From contig NC_063258.1 of NCBI RefSeq assembly GCF_019578655.1, forward strand, positions 21,952,802 to 22,016,801: a stretch of DNA of 64,000 nucleotides, given 5' to 3'. The notes beneath the pieces were generated by a model. That model worked only from the letters and a program-made list of their open reading frames with translations. It made no database searches and had not been told where the DNA came from. This DNA is from Ricinus communis (lineage: Eukaryota; Streptophyta; Magnoliopsida; Malpighiales; Euphorbiaceae). Numbering within the stretch: the first letter of the stretch is position 1; the number at the start of each line of letters is the position of its first letter. The position numbers were made by a program, and so were the translations under genes. Below are positions 1 through 10,166 of the stretch, one piece after another.

Positions 1-920
1 TATTTTTACGCAGTATTGCAGCTTAAGTGATTCGCGAAGTTGTTAAAGGCACACCTGGGGTACAAGGTGCACGAAGCACAAGCCCTAGCACCTCAAACGC
101 TAAAAGGTGGGTGATGTAGGCTCGCGTCTGTAACATTTTAGTTTAAAACTGTTTTTTCCCTTTTCTTTAACTGTTTCCTTATCTATGAAGGTCTTAAGCA
201 TACCAAATTAAAATGAAACAATTACAAGAAAGAAAGAAGCCCATGTTGCTTTAGATAAGACACAAATTGTCTACATGAGGGGGATAAGACATTACTGCTA
301 TAATTATTCTACATCACACAACTAGGTCTCTTCTCTATCTCTCTCTCCTAATTTTTTATCTGTTTTCTTTATCTCCATCTTCTCTATCCTTCTTCACTCC
401 AATTTTACCTTTATTTTCTCTTTCAACCAGATAGGTCCTCCTCTTCTTCCTTTCATTTATTACATCTTTTACTAGCTGAATCAAATGCTCTTGACATTCT
501 GATGCTGCCTTTGCTGCCCTCAGTTCTCCATCCTCTCTGCACAACCTTTTTTTTTCTTTCATTTCTTCTCTACTTTTCTAGAAACTTCACCACCTATTTA
601 TACAACAAGAAATATATTTTTCTTTCATGTTAATTGTTAGTTATGCCATGTTAAATTATTGATTCTACCATAATTATTATGCCAAGTTAAATTATTAATT
701 CTGCCATGCTCTTTGCATTAAGTTTTATTTACTTGGTTTTTGTCAAAATTTCTTATGAACAATTGATTATGTAAATATATATAAATCTGTCTAAAAATCT
801 TTCAGAAGTTTTATTCTTTTATTTTCTTCTCTTTTGCACGTCACATCTCTCAAGCATACACCTAAGTATGCGTCTTTAATAACTATGTTTGATCCTATAT
901 TACTTATCCTTGTCTTCCAG
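1..920. other. Intergenic, no gene recognised
   Basis: I see no supported gene here. About 325-570 is pyrimidine-rich (CT-rich) on the + strand; the 68-codon open frame it leaves on the minus strand is probably only a result of that composition. Short AT-rich stretches follow to about 900. Confidence 0.5.
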
Positions 921-3703
921 ACATTTCGTTGTTCGAACTATTGAACAATATTTTGAGGACTATAATGGATGACCTAAAGGCTGCATTTGCTGCTTTAACA
1001 TAAGATGTATATGTCCTTCCCGACTTTCAAAACAGGTAAACGATTAGTGAAGATAAGGCCTTTTCAGGTTATAGTGCCCAATTTTTTTTATTAATCATTG
1101 AGCTGTTAAATTCTTTATGCTACAAGTCTCCTGTTGCATATCCAAAGGTAAAGGGAATTATTTTGTCGCATGACCCTTTGTATAAGTGATAGACAATTGG
1201 CTCTTTCATACCTTGCTGCCATGCAGGGTATTGCATACAATACACACTATATTGTGGAGCATTTATTTTTCTGTAATGGCATGTTTTATATTATGTTTAA
1301 ATATATAACTGCATCTCATACTTTCAGTTGATTCGTGTTATCATGAGATTGTTTTCTAATATAGTTGTTTATATTTTCAGCTATGTGTTTCTTAGTCAGT
1401 GGAATGATGGCCATACCTCTAGATGTAATTTGTTTTAACACTTCCTGTTCTTTCTTGTATATCTTCTTCCCTTGCAGATTGACATGCTGCTTGCATGTAG
1501 TGGCCTTTCAAGAAACTGTGTCTGTTCAAGAACATGCAGATATTATTGGTACTTATCTTCATAATCTCTTTATACTGTTCACATCTTAAAATTTTTCCCA
1601 CTGATTTTAAAATGATAGTGCATTCTTCTGATCAATGGATAGCCTTTGTAAAGTTTCATTTCTGCTACTGCAATTTTTTCTCATTATTCTTCTCCCAGTT
1701 TGATATAATGTATGGTGAAGTCTCAATGTTCACTAGTTATTAATTATTATGAATATACATTGCTAGGAAAGTCCTTCAATCTTGAATTGGTGGCTTGAAT
1801 AGTTCATGAAACCTTAAACTGAACCTTGTATATTTTCATACCAATAAGGTTTTGATGTAGGACGGATTTAGGAAATCTGTTCTATGTTGATATCTTGAAA
1901 AAATAAAGGTTAAGATTGAATTTCATATATGATTTAGCAGAAATTCTGATATGAAATAGAGGAATAGAAAAGAAAAGACAAGAAAACTTCTAAGAGTCAA
2001 GACTTAGAAGGTTTAGGAGTCACACCTAAAGAAAATTAAAACACACAATTCTAGACCAACAATTTGCAGGAAATCTTTGTTAATAAACTCAGAAAACTCT
2101 CAATAATAATTATTACAAGCCTAGATATTTATAGACTAAACTAATCCTACCACTACTAAATTAAGTTAAACTTCTAATTCGCACTTAAAATAAAATGAAG
2201 ACTTTTCAAATAAATTTACAGAAATTCCCCTTGCAAAGCTAGAAATTATGGAAATACCCTTTGGGTGTTGAAATTATAAAAATTAGACCAAAACACTAAA
2301 TCTCGTGATTCTTTGAATTTTATTTTTCTTGATATCAGGTTCATAGTGAGTTTCAGAGTTTGGAGAACTGTGCAGGTTGGGATTGCAAACAAATTTTTTT
2401 TAGAACATGTATACAATTAAAGAAACATGCACTAAATTCAGTATTGTAAGACTATGATAGCTTGCTCTGACTACTTTTGAGAATAATAGTTTTTCTATTA
2501 TTCTTCAGTGTTGTGTGCATGTTAACAAACTTAATGCTTATTTGTTCATGACTGGTGCAGGTTGCCCTATTGTACTACCACGAGTATTAGGTGCTGTTGC
2601 CGCAAAATATGCTGGTCTCATTGAGGCCATGATGGCCCTGAATGCAGTCGGTCAGGGATGCATGAGCTCTTGTTTCTAAATCTTCAATTCATAACTTTTA
2701 TGACATAACTAGGTACAAGACAATAAATGATTAGGGAAGAGGTTTTAAATGAATGCAAAACATAATGCAGCTTTTCTTGTGTGTTCTGTTTTTGCTGGAA
2801 TTCCTATTAGTCATTGTTTTCTCTTGGTTCATCCCATTCCCTCCACCTCTCTAAGAAAAAAAAATGAGAAAACAGACAAGGACTTTGAAGGAAGTATTAT
2901 TTCAATGAAGTTGACCTCAATTATGCTACGGAATTTTATAGATCAGTTGTGAATTAATAAATCTAAAGGTCCTTGCTTAAGATCGGGGCTTGAAGTTGAT
3001 GGTAGAATTCGGCAACCCATGGCAGACTTTACCCCATTGCTCCTTCAAAGTTTTGGTGTTCTGTGTATTATAGAGAATAAGTTGCAGAAACTGCCTAAAT
3101 GAATTTTCACTTGCATTTTGTTTCTTATGCCATACTTTACCCTTGCCTGGGTCTAGTCATTTGGTTGAAGGTTTGATTACATTAATAAACCACCTCTGTA
3201 TAGCCTTAAACTACATTAATACGTTTTTCTACTAAGCACTGCCTTTACTAGTCAATATGTTTTGAATAGTTATCTGTTATGTTTGATTAGTAACAACTTG
3301 CTATTTTGCTGTCAACGTTACATGGATTGACTCCCATTAATTTCAAAATCAATAGAGAGTTGTATGTTACTGTATAAAATAAAATAGGGTGCAAACTGAG
3401 AGGATTGTAGGGGTGGTTTAAGCAGCTTGCTTCACTTGATTAAATATTAAACCAATATTGTAAAATCTAAGTAGCTGCTAATCTTGGATTAAGACTTGTG
3501 CAAACTGTTCTACTCTGTCGTTATATATTTTTTTTATTAATATCCACTTGATTCAATGTAATTAACCTGAACTTTTTCCAGGTCATTCATCCATCAAAAG
3601 ACTCAAAGTTGAAGCAGTATCATGATGCCAAATACCGAGTATCCGAGAAATTTATGAGCAGCAACTATCTCAACATGCATTAATTGCTAAAGCTTTGGAA
3701 TAG
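921..3703 (+). pseudogene. FGGY-family carbohydrate kinase pseudogene (C-terminal part)
   Basis: Exon-like blocks in order match the C-terminal half of plant FGGY carbohydrate (pentulose) kinases, which phosphorylate sugars with ATP. Block 1 (921-1035) reads FELLNNILRTIMDDLKAAF, then a TAA stop before DVYVLPDF. Block 2 (about 1118-1260) has SPVAYPKVKG, a stop, then QGIAYNTHYIVEH. Block 3 (1478-1548) has IDMLLACSG and, after a frameshift, VQEHADIIG. Block 4 (2561-2655) has GCPIVLPR and LGAVAAK but lacks about 11 residues of the glycine-rich ATP-site loop. Block 5 (3582-3703) has VIHPSKDSKLKQYHDAKYR, a frameshift, then a natural stop. Acceptor AGs are still visible at blocks 1, 3, 4 and 5; the block 4 donor is GG, not GT. 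Several stops and shifts make this a dead copy. No N-terminal half is seen in the window. Confidence 0.8.
2455..3180 (+). repeat. Duplicated segment, copy 1 (around kinase pseudo-exon 4)
   Basis: The intron-exon-intron stretch here recurs at 4605-5565. The copies share CTTGCTCTGACTAC at the start, the acceptor-side text before GTTGCCCTATTG, and a tail around TTTTGGTGTTNTGTGTATT. Confidence 0.7.
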
Positions 3704-4604
3704 GTCCTGCTGCTTCTCAGGAGTTGTGTAAACTTATGCAGGATCGTAGAAGTTTGATAAAATCTCAGAAAAAAATCTTTGTAAAGTTAATTGGCATTTT
3801 CACCAGGTACATAACCTAGAGATTTTACAACAGTTCAGAGCTTTGAAAATAAATGATGCTTCTGATTTTTAATTTTCTTGTCAACTCATTATTGATTCCA
3901 CCATTGGAATGGCTTCACACTTAAAGTCTCAAGGTCTTTGACCAGAAAGTTTTGAACAATCTCATGTCTTTATGGCGTGAATTAAATGGAGGCAGAGAGA
4001 TGTTACCTGATATATGCAATTTGCACAATATTTTAATAAACTACATAAAGAGAAAAGAAACTATCAATGTAAACAAAAAATATATAACAAGAAAAAGAAG
4101 TTTAGGGAAAAAAGAAAAGGGAAAGCAAAAAGGCATAGTGGCTCCCTATTGTTCAAAGCATTGAATGATGGTTAGGGCCTGTTTGGCTAAGCTGTTGCTG
4201 GCAGCTGGTAGTCGGCAGCTGATAGCTTATTGATAATTGTGTTTGATAAAATTATTTAGTCGGTGCTCTTTATATGTTTAATGACGTAGCCATCAATTTA
4301 ATTGTCTTTTCTCCTTTTTATTAAAGTGTAGCATTTATTATTCTTCTAAAAGAATTTTATTAAAAGAAATAACAAATATTTTATTTTAATATTAAATTAG
4401 TATTTTTAAGGGATATAAGAAATAATTTAAACTGTTATTTATTTGTAAAAAAAAATTCAAATTAAGTTATTTTAAATTAAAATTAAAAGAATAATAAATA
4501 AGATTAACTAAATAATAAAACGGTTAATTTAGTCTATTTATTTCAAAACTAAGAATTGGTGAAAAGCTTCAAATTAAGTTATTTTAATAATAGTTTTTTA
4601 AGAC
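3704..4604. other. Intergenic between the two exon copies
   Basis: No gene is supported. At about 4171-4210 the text GGGCCTGTTTGGC resembles the edge of a hAT-type MITE, and the DNA from 4300 to 4600 is very AT-rich. I could not pair this edge with a matching opposite end. Confidence 0.4.
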
Positions 4605-5565
4605 TGATAGCTTGCTCTGACTACATTTGAGAATAATAGTGTTTTGTTATTTTTTCCAGTGTTGTGTGCATGTTAACAAACTTAATGCTTACTTGTTCAT
4701 GACTGGTGCAGGTTGCCCTATTGCACTACCACGAGAAAGCAAGCCTGTTGTATTGGGTGCTGCTATTCTTGGTGCTGTTGCTGCAAAAAATATGCCAATC
4801 TCTATGAGGCGACGAGGGCCCTGAATGCAGCCAGTCAGGTATGCATGACATCTTGTTTCTGAATTTTCAGTTGAATAACTTTTATGACATATTACTAGGT
4901 TAGGACAATGTTTTTTCAGTGAGTGCAAAATATAATGCAAGTTTCTTGTTCGTTCTGTTTTTGCTGGAACTCCTATTAGTCATTGTTTTCTCCTGGTCCA
5001 TCCCACTCCCTCCACCTCTCTCTAAGGAAATAAATGAAAAAAACAGACAAAAAGGACTTTGGGCAAAGTATTACTCCAATGATATTAACCTGCAAATCAA
5101 TTATGCTACAAATTTTTATAAATCAGTTGTAAATGTTTTTAAATAAATCCAAAGGCCCTTGCATAAGATTGGTGCTTGAAGTTGATAGTAGAATTTGGCA
5201 ATACATGTAAGTTTTATGACCTTAGAGCCAAGCTGGCTAGGGATTGACTGATCTACTTCTTGAATGAACTTCTAAGTGCCTAATACCTAGTTTCTCTACT
5301 AGATTTTGTTTCTAACCTTTAAGTATACTGTTGTGAGTTTTTTAGACCGGCTGCAAATATCCAAATTCAGTAAACCTGCCATAAGCAGGGAACTACCTCA
5401 AGGCATATTTTACTTCATTGTTCCTTCAATGTTTTGGTGTTTTGTGTATTGTAGAGAAGAAGTTGCAGAAAATGCCTAGATGAACCTGCACTCTGCATTC
5501 TGTATCTTTTGCAATGCTTTAGCACTGCGCAGATCTAGTCATTTGATTGATGTTTTGGTTACATT
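4605..5565 (+). repeat. Duplicated segment, copy 2
   Basis: Second copy of the stretch at 2455-3180, lying downstream of the last exon of the kinase pseudogene. It is somewhat longer than copy 1 because of extra sequence around 5220-5390. Confidence 0.7.
4712..4838 (+). pseudogene. Extra copy of FGGY kinase exon
   Basis: This exon reads GCPIALPRESKPVVLGAAIL followed by GAVAAK, the conserved glycine-rich part of the FGGY C-terminal domain. It keeps the residues that copy 1 (2561-2655) has lost. It has an AG acceptor before 4712 and a GT donor at 4839-4840. A single-base shift after GAVAAKN breaks the frame before the ALNAASQ end. It stands alone after the terminal exon, so it is a partial tandem duplication. 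Confidence 0.75.
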
Positions 5566-5649
5566 TACATGTCCTCTTGCCTGAGTAAGTTAGAATATAC
5601 CAATTTAGATTTTCTTTTATTTTTAAATTTAATATCTCAAGTAACCATT

Positions 5650-6170
5650 TTTATGGTAATTATTTTTCTCTCTGAATATTCTCTACAACTTTTACTATTT
5701 ACCATCCTCTACCTCTAGTTATCTCTTTGCATGTCTATGGTAAAGTCCTCTTTGATCCAATCCAACTCCATTTCTAAGATTAGTACCTTTACATCATCTC
5801 TAAATAACTCCATGATTAGGTTAGTAGCTAATCTTTAATTTTATTAAGTTTCATGATGAAGTGAGTAAGAGCTTTGGGTTACTTGAAATGATGATTATTG
5901 ACTATGTTGGATAATTTTTTTTTTCTTTCAATGCTTTGTTTTTTTTTTATGATTGAATTGTTGCTTGTGACAGTATGATGAGAAATATTGTGTGTACCAC
6001 ATGCGGGGATGGGTAATAGGATTAGAACTCAAGACTTCGTAAACTCTCATTGTCTATTTCTGATTAGATAACCCAAAGTCTGCATGAAGCTTAGTTTTGG
6101 AGCATCGTACCGTGAGTAGTATATTATTTATATATGTATATGCATTATCTGCTCTCCCCTTTGCATTAAG
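5650..6170. repeat. Diverged duplication, copy A
   Basis: Non-coding stretch that recurs at 7440-8200. Shared landmarks include CATCTCTAAATAA, AGCTTTGGGTTA, GATTAGATAA and GTAGTATATTAT in the same order. No gene seen. Confidence 0.6.
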
Positions 6171-7439
6171 GATACCTATAAATGCGAATGAGATTGATGA
6201 GACTTTAAGAAATATTTTATTAAGAATTTTTAAAGTATATTGAACGATTCGAAACAAGACTCAATGGATCAAAGTTCTTTGTTACGATGACGTTCGAACA
6301 AGAGTTAGTTGGCGCTCGAGACATCGTAGTAAACTGTATGGTGGTTGCGAGTGCGTAATTATATGATTGCTTACAAGTGAAATGTATCTGATTGATTAAG
6401 GAGGTTTATAATAATAATTACTATGTATTATAGTTGTGTGGATACTTAAAGAGCTCTTAAATAATGTGGTGTTAGGAGTACTCATGCGTCTAGGATTTAC
6501 TCATAGGAGAAATTTATAATAATTTAAATTTTATTATTTAATAATTTCGTGATGTTTGAATTCTTTTGTTGATAGTTATTTTAAATGATTCTTTTACGAA
6601 AAAATTATTAAATGACTCGAGTTTAATTTTAGTAGGTTAAAATATTTTAGATAAGTTAAGCCTTTAATTTAATTTCTTTTTTGGACTTGAGAATTAACAT
6701 GATAATTTGTTAGATAATATTATTTATAAAACTTAACAAAGCATCTGCGATTATATTTTTATTATTAAAATTTTATTTCACTAAAAATATATATTTATAA
6801 ATTTAAAGAAAGCTAATACTTTATATTGTATATATAATTTATAAATAGAAACTTATGACATTATTGATTATATTGTAATTATGAAACTAAATTTACTAAT
6901 TTTTTAGTAACTTAGTAAATTACAAAGAATTTATTTAAAATCATTTAATTTGATTTTGAAATATATGCCATAACAAACTTATCACGCTCGCCTTAATTTT
7001 TATAATTTACAATTAATTGTCAAAAAATTTATTATCAGAATCTATTTTATTGAAGTTCTTATTATAGTTATTTACAAGAAACTTAAATTTTATAATAGAT
7101 TTTTACTATAGTTAAATTTGTTATTTTAATACATTTCACTAGTTGATAAAAAATAAAAAAAGGAACTTCAATTTCAAAATTTAAGGACTTATTAGTGTAT
7201 TGTATCATAACTGAGGGAAAAATAGTAATATATTTTGAGGGCATTTTTGGAATATTAAAAACTATTATGCTTTGATTAACAAAATATTCTTTGAAATTTT
7301 GACGGAATGGTGAAAAAGTATACTAAAGTAAACCTTAAGGAGGTCATAATGTATTATTAGAAAATGAGAGGTCGACTTGTGTATTTCATATAACCTCAGG
7401 GGGTTTGTAGTAATTTACTCTTTTTACTAATCACCAATA
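6171..7439. other. AT-rich intergenic
   Basis: No open frame of note and no recognised motif. The stretch 7140-7430 has the look of a short non-autonomous repeat (ACCTTAAGGAGGT and ACCTCAGGGGG), but no ends could be defined. Confidence 0.4.
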
Positions 7440-8130
7440 TCTTCTTCAAGTTTTCTCTCTGCATATCTATGAGAAAGGCTTCTTTGATCAAATCCATTTC
7501 ATTGCTCTCCTTGCCACTTTTTAAGCTTGCTTAAGATACAAACATTTTGTTGATTGGCTATTATGACTTGATTGGAAGTATAAGCTTGTTAGACATGGTT
7601 CATGCTGAAGATTGAAGCTTGAAGCTTGAAGAATATAAGGTTTGGGTCAGAACAAGTGCTCTTTGTTTAGAGTTTCAATTTAAGAACTGCTGATGACTTT
7701 GAACCTAGTAACTTGAAGAGTTAAGTAGTTTTAGGGTGATTCTTCGAGTAATTATGACTTCTTAATTTTCTTATTTTCTTTGAGTAACTTAATTTTCTAT
7801 TTCTAAGGTTAGTACATGTATCTCATCTCTAAATAATTTTATGATTGGGTAGCTAATTTTTAATTTTATTAAATTACATGACGGAGTGAGTAAAAGCTTT
7901 GGGTTATTTCAAATGATGCTTATTGACTATGATGGATTACTTTAAATTTTTTGAATGGCTTTTTTGTTTGTTTTTTGAATTGAATTATTTGTGATATAGT
8001 CAGATAAGAATTAATGTGTTTACCATGTTTGTAGGATGGGTAAAATATAGAATTTGTAAACTCTAATTTGTATATTTATAATTAGATAATCCGGAGTCAT
8101 CAAGCGCACCGAGTGTTGTACTGTAAGTAG

Positions 8131-8166
<36 letters not shown>

Positions 8167-8200
8167 ACGTATAAGCATTATCTCCTCTCCCTTTACTATC
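7440..8200. repeat. Diverged duplication, copy B
   Basis: Second copy of 5650-6170, with about 230 extra bases inserted near 7510-7790. Its right part holds an (AT)n run at 8135-8164 that is only partly developed in copy A. Confidence 0.6.
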
Positions 8201-8225
8201 TTTTTTTTAACTTCCAACCCTAATC

Positions 8226-8594
8226 CTAAAAATTACCTACTCAATTTTTGTTTCTTTTCTCTTCTTTTTCCATTTTACATCTACAACTCATTTTTCTAAT
8301 TGTTCCATTCGCAACTCATATATCCTCATTCTTATCTTTGAGAATAGCTCTCTCTACTTCACCATATTCGAGTGCTATATCCAAATCTCGGCCTAGTTAT
8401 TATATGACCAACCATGATAATAAGTACTTACAAAGGCCATTTTCTGGTTGGATTGAAAGTGCCAGGTAATTTTTTTTTTTCATTTATTTTTTTTAGGATT
8501 AGTGATGTTTGAATTTTGATACAGTTTTAATTTTATCTCAGATGTAAAATGAAAAGATAAAAAAGAAAAATTGAGTAGGTAATTTTTTGATATT
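8226..8594. repeat. Inverted-repeat element (about 370 bp)
   Basis: The left arm at about 8230-8282 (TTACCTACTCAATTTTT through CATTTTACATCT) is matched in reverse complement by the right arm at about 8539-8593. The arms are about 50 bp with few mismatches. This is the shape of a MITE or a foldback repeat. I found no clear target duplication. The 73-codon open frame between the arms has no recognisable family. Confidence 0.6.
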
Positions 8595-9049
8595 GGAACT
8601 AGAAGTAAACAAAAATAATAGGATATGATTAGGATAAAAAATAGGGTTCACTGCTTAAATAACATTTCCTTAGTTGTTTCCCAGCAGCCCTTTTGATCAG
8701 TACTCTGCCTGTAACTTTTGCCATGGTTGCAATCATTTAAAACCGGGGCCTAACAAACAAATCTAAAGTAGCTCTAAAAAGACAATGGAGCAAAAAAAAT
8801 GCTATGCGTAGAAAGCCTATTTATTGTTGTATCTTTATTTAATAATTAATGGAATGTATATTTATTGAGGAAATCACGCTCTATATCCCATTTTTTTGAA
8901 ACTATTATAATCTTACCCTGTTTCTTTGTTTATTGCAATTTTACATTTTTTGTTTTCATTTGTATGTTCTTTTGCTTTCTTTTTCATTGTCACTCCATAT
9001 GGATCATATCATGTTGTACTCTGTTCGAATCATAAAACTTGCAACACTG
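8595..9049. other. Intergenic
   Basis: No gene or repeat structure recognised. Confidence 0.4.
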
Positions 9050-9350
9050 ACTTACTTAAAAGATTGACCACTTTCCAGTTTTTCCTTCGGCCTCTACTGA
9101 TAAAGAGGCGTTGGCCTTACAATAAACTTAATATATGATAAGCTTGCAATGAACTATCGGTCCTAGAAAGAACCCGCTTACTGTGACGGAAGAAAGATAG
9201 ATTTATTCCCTAAGCAAAGCTACCCTGTAAACCAAGCTGCCCTTTTCTTCCAAGTGCACTAGAAGGGGATTAGCACCAAGCCCCACTTGGGACCATAGAG
9301 GGGCCGAAATCGTTGACCTTGATGCTTTACTAGGATGCTAAAGTCCGACC
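9050..9350. other. GC-richer island, possible organelle-derived DNA
   Basis: This stretch is visibly less AT-rich than the DNA on both sides and lacks homopolymer runs. Its text resembles plant mitochondrial non-coding DNA, so a NUMT is one explanation. I cannot prove this without a search. No gene in it is recognised. Confidence 0.3.
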
Positions 9351-10166
9351 AAAATAGTGATTTCAATTCTTGTATTTTTATTTATTTGTTTTGTTTTGTT
9401 TCTTCTGGTCTAAAATTGTTGCCAACCTTGGAATTTTATGTAAATGCAATACAGTTGAGCCTTAAGACACCAGAGATAGTTGGCAATTGTTGATCAATGA
9501 ATGCCCTGGGAAACAAGGTTGAACAACAACATTAAAGTTGTAATGATGATCAAATTTCAAGCTGAGATGACGTGTAAAAGACTGACACTGGAAATAAAAT
9601 ATCAGCATTCACTTTTCACTTAAAATTTTGTACTTTTTTTTTCTTTCTCTTGATTTTTTTTTACATTTTATATTTTATATAACTAATATTATTAATATTT
9701 TTATAATTTTATATTAAGTTTAAAAATATTTATAATGAAAATTAAAATAAATAATTGATAGGAAAACTTACAATATTTTTAAAAGTATAGTTAGTAAGAT
9801 AGCAAACTATTTAAAAAATAATTTTATTATTGAAAGTTAATGTTATTATTAATGATATATATTAGTTGAGTGAGTATTTTACATGTAAAAAAAATAAACC
9901 ATAAATTTCGTCAATAGGAATTACAAACTCTTAAGTGCAAAAAAATATCTACTCACTAAAAACAAATGCTTTTAGCAACAAACAAAATCCATATATTCAC
10001 TAAAACCAAATGCTTCTACCAACAAACAACAACTGTCATTATAGCTAAAATCCAGCAATGGAAAATGGCATATGCTCCACAATAAAATAATTATTTAACT
10101 AGTATAAAATTATAAATATAAAATAATTATTACACCTATAATTACACCTATAAACACAGTTACTTA
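9351..10166. other. AT-rich intergenic, 3' side of receptor kinase 1
   Basis: No open frame of note. The part nearest 10166 presumably holds the 3' untranslated region of the minus-strand kinase gene. No terminator can be fixed. Confidence 0.4.

Noticed and set aside
356..562. Minus-strand open frame rich in Lys/Glu/Arg
   Set aside because: Arises from a CT-rich tract; no homologue recognised and no gene context.
3952..4164. 70-codon Lys-rich frame after the kinase pseudogene
   Set aside because: No recognisable domain and it lies beyond the terminal exon; judged a chance frame.
8248..8469. 73-codon open frame between the arms of the inverted repeat
   Set aside because: No family recognised, low-complexity Ser/Phe/Leu composition; best explained by the pyrimidine-rich sequence.
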